A stretch of DNA of 12,078 bases from an uncultured bacterium (GTDB lineage: Bacteria; Cyanobacteriota; Vampirovibrionia; Gastranaerophilales; Gastranaerophilaceae). A model generated the notes under the pieces. The model worked only from the letters and a program-made list of their open reading frames with translations, ran no database searches and was not told the DNA's origin. Position numbers and translations under genes: made by a program. This document shows positions 6,698 through 12,078 of the stretch, piece after piece (the first letter of the stretch is position 1; each line of letters begins with the position of its first letter). Location of the stretch: positions 1-12,078 of the forward strand of contig CASGAK010000008.1 in NCBI GenBank assembly GCA_949299435.1, read 5' to 3'.

Positions 6698-7462
6698 GCA
6701 CCTGAAATAACCGCTTCCGCTTCCGTCAGGACATTCATCTCTTAGAGCATAATATCCACAACCTATACCATTAGCCTTTTGGCTTGAGTTAATATTACAA
6801 GGATCTCCTGCTCTTGCTTGCTGATGTTCCTCTTCGTAATTTCCGTTTGCTATTTCTTCATCTGTTAAATTTTGAGGTTTTCTATAAGCTAAGGTATCAT
6901 TATTTTTATCTAATAAAAATAAGAAAATATCATGCCCTAGTTGATTAGGTCCTTTTTGACCGTTAATATCCACACCCAAAATAAAAGTTGAACCACTAAT
7001 TTCAAGATTAATAAAACTGCCATCAGGTAATACTTTCGGATAGAATATTGGTCTTCCTGGAGCTGCCATAGCAGTGATTGTTACTTGCTGTTTATTATTG
7101 TATGTTCTGATATTTTCATTTGTTCGATCTATGTCATACAAAATTAATGATGCCAAATATTTATTGTTAGATGACTTTACTAAATTTTTATAAAATGAAT
7201 CAAAACACATTTTCTCATTTGGATATTCACTTCCGTCATAATAAGCACATGTTTCAGCGAGTTTATCTACAGATAAGTCATCTTTCATTCTTAATATTAT
7301 CTGTGAAATTATAGAAACAGATTTTTTAAATTGGGATTCTAAGACTTTGTGCTGATAGTTTTTAATAAGTCCTGGTAAAGTCATAGCAGCAATAATACCT
7401 ATTATTCCTAAAGTTATTAATACCTCTGCCATAGTAAACGCATGTGTCTTTTTATTGTTCAT
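6689..7462 (-). CDS. Prepilin-type (class III signal peptide) pseudopilin-like protein 2
   Basis: The longest frame starts at 7492, but I place the start at the ATG at 7462 (257 residues). GGGAGGG lies 4 bases upstream of it, it yields the short basic leader normal for prepilins, and the outer ATG falls inside a palindrome near the transcription start. The product begins MNNKKTHA then FTMAEVLITLGIIGIIAAM; cleavage is expected between Ala8 and Phe9, with Glu13 at mature +5. Ala rather than Gly at -1 is unusual. The hydrophobic helix (about 9-30) matches pseudopilin 1 almost exactly, while the C-terminal domain is unrelated except for an LPDGSFI strand. The last 40 residues are Cys/Gly-rich (DPCNINSS...GIGCGYY...DECPDGSGSGYFRCLP), suggesting disulfides outside the membrane. 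It is an orphan subunit with no assembly genes nearby, divergent from an Xre regulator. The molecular role is not known. Confidence 0.87.
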   Translation of the reverse strand: MNNKKTHAFTMAEVLITLGIIGIIAAMTLPGLIKNYQHKVLESQFKKSVSIISQIILRMKDDLSVDKLAETCAYYDGSEYPNEKMCFDSFYKNLVKSSNNKYLASLILYDIDRTNENIRTYNNKQQVTITAMAAPGRPIFYPKVLPDGSFINLEISGSTFILGVDINGQKGPNQLGHDIFLFLLDKNNDTLAYRKPQNLTDEEIANGNYEEEHQQARAGDPCNINSSQKANGIGCGYYALRDECPDGSGSGYFRCLP

Positions 7463-7483
7463 TAATCCCTCCCATACTTTAAC

Positions 7484-7501
7484 TGTTTCCATATAGAAAC
7501 A
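7484..7501. promoter_or_regulatory. Inverted repeat TGTTTC-N6-GAAACA at the pseudopilin 2 transcription start; candidate Xre operator
   Basis: TGTTTC (7484-7489) and GAAACA (7496-7501) flank CATATA, an 18-bp dyad of the size Xre/Cro dimers bind. It begins 9 bases past the -10 of the pseudopilin promoter, so occupancy would block initiation or early elongation. The divergent Xre protein is the likely ligand, by inference. Confidence 0.55.
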
Positions 7502-7510
7502 TATAACCGA

Positions 7511-7539
7511 ATTATACAGATATAATTCAAATAAGTCAA
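7511..7539 (-). promoter_or_regulatory. Sigma70-like promoter of pseudopilin gene 2
   Basis: Minus strand: TTGACT (7539-7534), exactly 17 bases, TATAAT (7516-7511). Predicted transcription start is near 7504. It matches 11 of 12 consensus positions. On the plus strand a TATAAT (7521-7526) may serve the Xre gene, though with a poor -35, so the two promoters overlap. Confidence 0.72.
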
Positions 7540-7550
7540 TAGGAGCAGTA

Positions 7551-7823
7551 ATGTCTGATTGTGTGTTCAGAAAAGAATATTTGAAAGCTTTTGGTAAAAG
7601 TCTAAAAAATATTAGAATGACAGCAGCTAAAAAGAGTTTGAGAATGTTTGCCTATGAGGCAGATATTCCATGTGCTACACTAAGCAGACTAGAAAACGGG
7701 ACGAGAATACCTAATCTTATTACTTTAAAAAAAATTGCCTCTGAGCTAAATTTAACAGTGTCAGAATTATTGAAAATTATAGAAAATGACATTCCCGAGA
7801 ACCTGAGAAATTTTGAGCTTTAA
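7551..7823 (+). CDS. Xre-family helix-turn-helix transcriptional regulator
   Basis: The 90-residue protein is essentially one HTH_3/Cro-CI domain: FGKSLKNIRMTAAKKSLRMFAYEADIPCATLSRLENGTRIPNLITLKKIASELNLTVSELL spans about residues 14-75. The five helices, the recognition helix CATLSRLENG and the conserved P-x-L-x-T-L-x-K-I-A stretch are all visible. There is no ligand-binding or peptidase domain, so it probably acts as a simple dimeric repressor. AGGAG lies 5 bases before the ATG. It is transcribed away from pseudopilin gene 2, and the 88 bases between the two starts hold both promoters and a TGTTTC-N6-GAAACA dyad. Autoregulation plus control of the pseudopilin is the simple reading. HTH identity is firm, targets are inferred. 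Confidence 0.9.
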   Translation: MSDCVFRKEYLKAFGKSLKNIRMTAAKKSLRMFAYEADIPCATLSRLENGTRIPNLITLKKIASELNLTVSELLKIIENDIPENLRNFEL

Positions 7824-7836
7824 ATATATAATCTGT

Positions 7837-7865
7837 TTGAATCATAACAAGATTAATTTTAAAAT
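7837..7865 (+). promoter_or_regulatory. Candidate promoter of the desulfoferrodoxin-ferritin operon
   Basis: TTGAAT (7837-7842), 17-base spacer, TAAAAT (7860-7865). Predicted transcription start is near 7872, giving a leader of about 64 bases that includes the inverted repeat at 7891-7914. Confidence 0.5.
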
Positions 7866-7890
7866 ATAAAATTCACCTTCTGTCTAATGC

Positions 7891-7914
7891 AGATAATTAT
7901 AAAAAAAGTTATCT
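7891..7914 (+). promoter_or_regulatory. Inverted repeat AGATAA-N12-TTATCT in the leader of the superoxide reductase operon
   Basis: AGATAA (7891-7896) and TTATCT (7909-7914) lie just upstream of the AAAGGAG ribosome site (7922-7928). It could be an operator for a Fur/PerR-like metal or peroxide sensor, or a weak leader hairpin. It does not match the classical PerR or Fur box, so the identity is open. Confidence 0.3.
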
Positions 7915-7935
7915 TAATTTAGAAAGGAGAATATT

Positions 7936-8331
7936 ATGACAGAACGATTGGAACTGTACAGATGTGAAATTTGCGGGAATCTGGTACAGGTAATTTTATC
8001 AGGTGCAGGCGAACTGGTATGTTGCGGGGAGCCAATGCAGCTTGTCAAAGGAAACCATAAAGAAGAAATGGTGAATGAAAAACATATTCCAGTATTCACA
8101 GTAAATGAAGACGGGAAAAATATCGTTCAAGTAGGTACAGTATTGCATCCTATGAATGATGATCATTACATTATGTTTATAGAAACGATTTCAGAGGATA
8201 AAAATCATTTGCAGTTGCAATATCTTCACCCCGGTGAAGAAGCCAAAATGATTTTGGAAAATAAAATCGGTAAAACATTAGCTTATGAATTTTGTAATTT
8301 ACATGGTCTATGGGAGGGCGAAAGTGATTAG
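7936..8331 (+). CDS. dfx: Desulfoferrodoxin (two-iron superoxide reductase)
   Basis: The 131-residue protein reduces superoxide to hydrogen peroxide without making oxygen, the usual defence of anaerobes, and is cytosolic. The N-terminal desulforedoxin domain has Cys10-x2-Cys13 and Cys29-Cys30 for centre I (FeCys4). The catalytic centre II ligands are all present: His50 in EKHIPV (with the conserved Glu-Lys before it), His71 and His77 in VLHPMNDDHYI, and Cys120 and His123 in CNLHGLWE. Length is typical of the two-iron class. AAAGGAG lies 7 bases before the ATG. Its end overlaps the start of ferritin by 8 bases, so the two are co-translated. Electron donor (rubredoxin or similar) is not encoded in the window. 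Confidence 0.95.
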   Translation: MTERLELYRCEICGNLVQVILSGAGELVCCGEPMQLVKGNHKEEMVNEKHIPVFTVNEDGKNIVQVGTVLHPMNDDHYIMFIETISEDKNHLQLQYLHPGEEAKMILENKIGKTLAYEFCNLHGLWEGESD

Positions 8332-8836
8332 TGAAAAAATTGAAAATATATTAAATGAACAAATAAACAAAGAATTTTATTCAGCATATTTATACTTAGC
8401 TATATCAGGGTACTTTGATGAAATGGGACTTAAAGGATTTTCACATTGGACACGAGTGCAAGCTAAAGAGGAAATGGATCATGGCATGATTCTTTTTGAT
8501 TACATTATTGAACGCCAAGGAAAAGTTAATTTAAAGCAGATAGAAATGCCAGATACAGATTTCGGTACACCATTAGATGTATTTAAAAAAATATATGCTC
8601 ATGAAAAATACGTAACAGACAGCATAAATTGTGTAGCAAATATGACAGATGAAGAATGTGATTTAGCAACAAGACACTTTATCAACTGGTATATTTCAGA
8701 ACAAGTCGAAGAAGAAGCAAATGTAGATGATATAATTAAAAAACTAGAAATGTTTGGGGAAGAAAAGTCGATATTATATCATTTGGACAAAGAACTAAAA
8801 GAGCGTTCTTACAAACCACACACATACAATTCATAA
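8324..8836 (+). CDS. ftnA: Non-haem bacterial ferritin (FtnA-type)
   Basis: I take the GTG at 8324 as the start (170 residues): GGGAGGG (8312-8318) lies 5 bases upstream and the product then begins MISEKIENILNEQINKEFYSAYLYL, as ferritins do. The longer frame from 8285 adds 13 unrelated residues read from the end of the desulfoferrodoxin gene. The four-helix ferritin carries the ferroxidase residues at the same positions as in E. coli FtnA: Glu17, Glu50, His53, Glu94, Glu126, Gln127, Glu129 and Glu130. It oxidises Fe(II) and stores it as a mineral in a 24-subunit shell. Removing free iron while superoxide reductase makes peroxide would limit Fenton chemistry, which explains the pairing. Translation is probably coupled through the 8-base overlap. 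A 13-bp hairpin follows the stop. Confidence 0.93.
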   Translation: MISEKIENILNEQINKEFYSAYLYLAISGYFDEMGLKGFSHWTRVQAKEEMDHGMILFDYIIERQGKVNLKQIEMPDTDFGTPLDVFKKIYAHEKYVTDSINCVANMTDEECDLATRHFINWYISEQVEEEANVDDIIKKLEMFGEEKSILYHLDKELKERSYKPHTYNS

Positions 8837-8839
8837 AAT

Positions 8840-8871
8840 ATAAGCGGAATTTTTAAATAAATTCCGCTTAT
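8840..8871 (+). terminator. Hairpin terminator after ferritin
   Basis: Arms 8840-8852 and 8859-8871 (ATAAGCGGAATTT and its exact complement) form a 13-bp stem with a 6-base loop 3 bases after the ferritin stop. The following tract (TTAATATATT) is only partly T-rich, so it may work more as an RNA 3'-end stabiliser than as a strong terminator. Confidence 0.65.
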
Positions 8872-8898
8872 TTAATATATTGCGAATTTGTAAACTAT

Positions 8899-8927
8899 TT
8901 GAATTAAACCGAAAAATAAAATATCAT
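8899..8927 (+). promoter_or_regulatory. Candidate promoter of the two-component operon
   Basis: TTGAAT (8899-8904), 17-base spacer, TATCAT (8922-8927). Transcription would begin near 8934, two or three bases before the ATG at 8937. The promoter lies inside the longer frame that opens at a TTG (8880), which argues against that upstream start. Confidence 0.5.
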
Positions 8928-8936
8928 ATAGATATT

Positions 8937-10523
8937 ATGATAGACGGTAAAATTATAGTTGTAGATGACGAGAAAATGGTTACCTCAGCTTTCAAAACTC
9001 TATTTAAAGTAGAGGGAATAGAAAGCGGTGAATTTTTTAATTCACCCAAAGAGGCATTAGAATATTTAAAAAGTAATACCCCGGATTTGATAATTTCAGA
9101 TTATCTGATGCCTGAAATGAAAGGGTTGGAATTTTTGCAGGAGGCTAAAAAACTTTATCCTGAAGTGAGTATGATATTATTGACAGGATATGCTGATAAA
9201 GAGAATGCTATAAAAGCGATAAATGAAGTCGGACTGTATAAATATATTGAAAAACCTTGGGATAACGATGATTTAATCATGAACATCAGAAACGGTGTAG
9301 AAAGAAGTCATCTTTTAAGTAATTTACGCGAAAAAATCGAAGAATTGGAACAGGCAAAAAGCCAATTGGAAATATATTCTAACAATTTGGAAACACTTGT
9401 CGCAGAGCGTACACATGATTTGTCAGAAGCAAATCAAAAGTTAAGCGGAATAATCAGTCACTGTGCGGACGGAATAGTAATTTTAGATAAAGAAGGCAAA
9501 ATTGAGCAGATTAATCCGGCTTGCGAAAATTTGACCGGAGTTGATGTCAAAGCGATTCTGAACAGAACTTTTACACAAATTGTAAAAGGTACCAAAATAG
9601 ATATGATATCTGATGATTCGGGACTTTTCGGGCTTAACTGCGATAATTCCGATGTTTTATTAAAAGACTGCTATATAGTAAATTCATTAAGCGGTGCTAG
9701 AACTCCTGTGGAAATTAATTTAGCGGCTATAACCTCTGAAAGTGAGGATTTACCTGAAAAGTACGTAGGAGTAATTAGAGATATAACTACTCAAAAAGAA
9801 ACCGAAAGATTGAGAGATGATTTTATAGCGACTCTGACGCATGATTTAAGGACACCGCTTCTTGCAGCAATTCAAACTTTAAACTTTTTCCTTGACGGCT
9901 CATTGGGTAACTTGGAAGAAAAGCAAAAAGTACTTTTATCAACAATGCTTCAAAGTAATGAGGATCTTTTAGGTCTTGTAAATGCATTGCTGGAAGTCTA
10001 TAGATTTGACAGCGGTCGACTTGAGCTTTGTAAGACATTTTTTGCTCCCAGATTGCTCGCAGAGCAATGTATTGAAGAATTAATACCGCTTGCAAAAAAT
10101 AAGGGTATTAATTTGGAGTTTGAATGTGATTTTGATAATAACTTAGAGATTTTTGCTGATAAATCTGAATTAAAAAGAGTTATAACGAATCTTTGCGGTA
10201 ATGCGGTAAATTACACGAATAAAGACGGTCATATAAAAGTTATTCTAAAAGCACAATCAGGTGATTTAATTTTTTCAGTAGAGGATAACGGGAATGGTAT
10301 TCCTCAAGCTGATATACCGAATTTATTCAAAAGGTTTTCACAAGGGACAAGCAGAAAACGTTCAACTGGTACAGGGCTTGGATTATACCTTTCAAGGCAG
10401 ATTATAGAAGCTCACGGCGGTAAAATTTGGGTCGAAAGCAAATTAAATAAAGGCAGTGAATTTACATTCTTGTTGACTGATGTCGTAAAATCAAATGAGG
10501 AAAGACAGGTAATAAATGGTTAA
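8937..10523 (+). CDS. Sensor histidine kinase with N-terminal receiver domain (REC-coiled coil-PAS-HisKA-HATPase)
   Basis: From the ATG at 8937 the product has 528 residues. The receiver domain (about 5-120) has Asp10/Asp11, phospho-acceptor Asp55 in SDYLMPEM, Thr83 and Lys106 in EKPW. A predicted coiled coil follows (about 127-170), then a PAS domain (about 170-290, IVILDKEGKIEQINPACENLTG). HisKA carries His302 in THDLRTPL. The HATPase has Asn418/Asn422 in NLCGNAVNYTN, DNGNGIP (about 446-453) and GTGLGL (478-483). There is no membrane segment, so it is a soluble kinase whose input is a phosphorelay to Asp55 and/or a PAS ligand. The longest frame would start at TTG 8880, but that adds 19 residues ahead of the receiver, has no ribosome site and overlaps the promoter. 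The ATG also lacks a Shine-Dalgarno sequence, consistent with a nearly leaderless message. Its stop overlaps the response regulator by 8 bases. Confidence 0.9.
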   Translation: MIDGKIIVVDDEKMVTSAFKTLFKVEGIESGEFFNSPKEALEYLKSNTPDLIISDYLMPEMKGLEFLQEAKKLYPEVSMILLTGYADKENAIKAINEVGLYKYIEKPWDNDDLIMNIRNGVERSHLLSNLREKIEELEQAKSQLEIYSNNLETLVAERTHDLSEANQKLSGIISHCADGIVILDKEGKIEQINPACENLTGVDVKAILNRTFTQIVKGTKIDMISDDSGLFGLNCDNSDVLLKDCYIVNSLSGARTPVEINLAAITSESEDLPEKYVGVIRDITTQKETERLRDDFIATLTHDLRTPLLAAIQTLNFFLDGSLGNLEEKQKVLLSTMLQSNEDLLGLVNALLEVYRFDSGRLELCKTFFAPRLLAEQCIEELIPLAKNKGINLEFECDFDNNLEIFADKSELKRVITNLCGNAVNYTNKDGHIKVILKAQSGDLIFSVEDNGNGIPQADIPNLFKRFSQGTSRKRSTGTGLGLYLSRQIIEAHGGKIWVESKLNKGSEFTFLLTDVVKSNEERQVING

Positions 10524-11181
10524 GGTACTAATTGTAGAAGATCATGATATGGCAAGGTTAGGACTTTCTGTGATATTGAGCAAGAATCCTAATATAGAAA
10601 TAGCTGATATGTCTGCTGACGGTCAAGAAGGTGTTGATAAAGCCCTTGAATTGGTGCCTGATGTAGTTATTATGGATATAGGTCTGCCGACAATCGACGG
10701 TATCGAAGCTACAAAAAAAATTAAACTTGCAAATTCACATATAAAAGTTCTGATGTATACATCAAGAGAAGATGAAGATGATATCTTTGACTCTTTCCAA
10801 GCCGGAGCAGACGGATATATAACCAAAGGAGCTACGGCAGAGCAGACAATATCTGCAGTTCTTGCCGTAAGTGAAGGGGCAGGCTGGCTTGATCCTGCGA
10901 TTGCAAAAGTTGTATTAACAAATATAAGAAGAAGTACGGTTACTCAGCAAAGACGAGGTGAAATCAATTACAAGCTCGGTAAGAACCTCTATGGTCTGAC
11001 TGAAAGAGAAATGGAAGTCTTAGCTTTAATTGTGGACGGACTTACAAATCCTCAAATTGCAGAAAAACTTGTGATTACTATTTCTACGACTAAGACTCAT
11101 GTCCATAGTATTTTACAAAAATTATATGTTGGCTCTCGTGCCAAAGCTATTGCTATGGCTATGAAAGAAGGATTAGTATAA
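10516..11181 (+). CDS. NarL/FixJ (LuxR-type) response regulator
   Basis: This 221-residue two-domain regulator has a receiver (1-120) with Glu8/Asp9, phospho-acceptor Asp54 in MDIGLPTIDG, Thr82 in MYTSRED and Lys about 104 in ITKGA. It is joined by a linker (about 125-155) to a LuxR-type HTH (about 160-221: LTEREMEVLALIVDGLTNPQIAEKL...TTKTHVHSILQKL). It would be phosphorylated by the kinase encoded just upstream (8-base overlap, ATG inside the last codons of the kinase gene) and bind DNA as a dimer. The linker is somewhat longer than usual. An AGG eight bases upstream of the ATG is a weak ribosome site, so translation is probably coupled to the kinase. Target genes are unknown; the secreted protein directly downstream is in the same transcript. 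Confidence 0.92.
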   Translation: MVKVLIVEDHDMARLGLSVILSKNPNIEIADMSADGQEGVDKALELVPDVVIMDIGLPTIDGIEATKKIKLANSHIKVLMYTSREDEDDIFDSFQAGADGYITKGATAEQTISAVLAVSEGAGWLDPAIAKVVLTNIRRSTVTQQRRGEINYKLGKNLYGLTEREMEVLALIVDGLTNPQIAEKLVITISTTKTHVHSILQKLYVGSRAKAIAMAMKEGLV

Positions 11182-12078
11182 ATGTTTCGTATTATTTGGC
11201 TGCTGATTTTCGTTTTTTTGCTAAATAATTTATCTGCAGATGCTTTTTCTTTTACAAAAAGTGCAAAAGAACAAGAAGCTGAATACCTTAAAAAGGTAAA
11301 AAAAGAGGATTTAAAAGAGGAATATGGTCGAAAGAAAAAGCTATTAAATCCCCAAGCCTTTATGACAGTGGAAGAATATGAGATGCTTTCTGCTCCGAAA
11401 GATAAGATGATAGAAGAAATTCCTATTCCAAAGCCTCAAAAAGCGTCGGATATGAAATATGTACCCCAACCTGATTATGAAATCGTAAGGTATAACAACC
11501 CTCCAGGTAGTCCTGAAATATCACTTGGCAACGATTTTAAAAAAAGACGTCAGGCTAATGCTCAGGGAATTGTATCTCCTGATTACAGTATTTTGGTCTA
11601 TCCGTCAGTATATTACTATCCTAAAAACGCAGTTGTAACTTGTGAGTTGTATGTAATTCCACTGGAAAAAACAGGAAATGCTCTTTCTAAAATAAAAAAA
11701 GCAAATGTAATGCACAGATATCCTGATCCAATATTATCTACAGATAAATCTATAGAAAATTACGGAGCTTTTATGACGCTTACCCCGATTGACTTTTCAA
11801 CTGATGGAACTAAGTTGCTTGTAAAAGAAAAAATCGGTGCAAGACATGACGGAATTTGGCAAACTAACGCAATTATATATGATTTCGACACAAATACATC
11901 TTATAAGTTAAATGAAATTCGTGATGCTATAATATATTATTGGCAAGAATATAAAAACCTGAATTTACGTGAAGTAAGATGGGATATATACCCTTTGGGA
12001 TTTGATTTAAATAATCCAGATAGAGTAATTGTATCTGCTTATGCTTACACCGGAGCGGCTCCTGTGTTTTTAGGTAAT
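11182..12078 (+). CDS. Secreted protein of unknown function, C-terminus outside window
   Basis: The ATG follows the response regulator's TAA with no gap, and 299 codons are open to the right edge. It starts MFRIIWLLIFVFLLNNLSADA, a signal peptide probably cleaved near residue 21. A charged, Lys/Glu-rich stretch follows (about 24-55), then a proline-rich linker (about 75-110). From about residue 125 a beta-rich domain begins, with repeated aromatic strands (SPDYSILVYPSVYYYP; FSTDGTKLLVKEKIG; IWQTNAIIYDFDTNTSYKL). The SPDYSILVY and STDGTKLLV phrases resemble blades of beta-propeller proteins, but that is only a resemblance. I do not recognise a family or a catalytic motif. Zero-gap spacing and the absence of a separate promoter put it in the kinase-regulator operon, so it may be a periplasmic partner of that system or simply a co-transcribed gene. 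Confidence 0.8.
   Translation, partial: MFRIIWLLIFVFLLNNLSADAFSFTKSAKEQEAEYLKKVKKEDLKEEYGRKKKLLNPQAFMTVEEYEMLSAPKDKMIEEIPIPKPQKASDMKYVPQPDYEIVRYNNPPGSPEISLGNDFKKRRQANAQGIVSPDYSILVYPSVYYYPKNAVVTCELYVIPLEKTGNALSKIKKANVMHRYPDPILSTDKSIENYGAFMTLTPIDFSTDGTKLLVKEKIGARHDGIWQTNAIIYDFDTNTSYKLNEIRDAIIYYWQEYKNLNLREVRWDIYPLGFDLNNPDRVIVSAYAYTGAAPVFLGN

Noticed and set aside
7891..7914. PerR or Fur box upstream of the superoxide reductase gene
   Set aside because: The arms (AGATAA/TTATCT, 12 bases apart) do not fit TTATAATNATTATAA or the 19-bp Fur consensus; kept only as an unassigned inverted repeat.
8285..8323. ATG-initiated 13-residue extension of ferritin
   Set aside because: It reads out-of-frame desulfoferrodoxin sequence. 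The GTG at 8324 has a strong ribosome site and restores the FtnA numbering of all ferroxidase residues.
8880..8936. TTG-initiated N-terminal extension of the histidine kinase
   Set aside because: It adds 19 residues outside the receiver domain, lacks a ribosome site, and contains the predicted promoter.
1..12078. CRISPR array, insertion sequence, tRNA or prophage
   Set aside because: No regularly spaced direct repeats, no transposase or integrase motifs, no tRNA-like cloverleaf with a TTCGANNC arm in a sensible context, and no phage genes were seen.

Overview
The window is AT-rich, gene-dense, standard-code bacterial DNA that looks like a chromosome segment of an anaerobic, Gram-negative-type gut or environmental bacterium. 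My best guess is the Gastranaerophilales/Vampirovibrionia ('Melainabacteria', non-photosynthetic Cyanobacteriota). This is inferred from the two class III prepilin-type proteins with a nearly identical FT-(L/M)-AEVLITLGIIGI head, the small HTH proteins beside them, the superoxide reductase/ferritin pair of an anaerobe, and overall style. It is not proven by any marker gene here.

Layout. At 1-853 (minus) lies the N-terminal two thirds of a PLP enzyme of the methionine gamma-lyase/'aluminium resistance' family, cut by the window edge. It is divergent from a small secreted VWA protein (946-1659). A pseudopilin gene (1664-2359, minus) is divergent from a small HTH-like gene (2477-2707). A two-gene minus-strand operon (2731-5378) encodes a YdjC/ChbG-type deacetylase and a membrane-anchored protein with a degenerate SNase-like domain, a Cys/His cluster, two HKD phospholipase-D motifs and a DxDxD-rich C-terminus. 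It is divergent from a GtrB/ArnC-like polyprenyl-phosphate glycosyltransferase (5442-6395).

The 293-base gap after the glycosyltransferase is not empty. On the minus strand it holds a large-type signal recognition particle RNA (about 6398-6660) with its own promoter and terminator. It is followed by a second pseudopilin gene (6689-7462, minus), divergent from an Xre-type regulator (7551-7823).

An oxidative-stress/iron pair comes next: desulfoferrodoxin (superoxide reductase) and ferritin overlap by 8 bases and end in a strong hairpin. The right end is a signalling operon: a REC-PAS-histidine kinase, a NarL-type response regulator overlapping it by 8 bases, and a secreted protein of unknown function that starts immediately after the regulator's stop and runs off the window.

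The most notable repeated design is two separate pseudopilin genes, each divergent from a small HTH gene. In each, a sigma70-like promoter drives the pseudopilin and a palindrome sits at or just past the predicted transcription start. Other points are three gene starts that should be moved inward from the longest open frame, several starts without a Shine-Dalgarno sequence, and an Alu-domain-bearing SRP RNA hidden under spurious reading frames. I see no insertion sequence, CRISPR array, tRNA, rRNA or phage gene.
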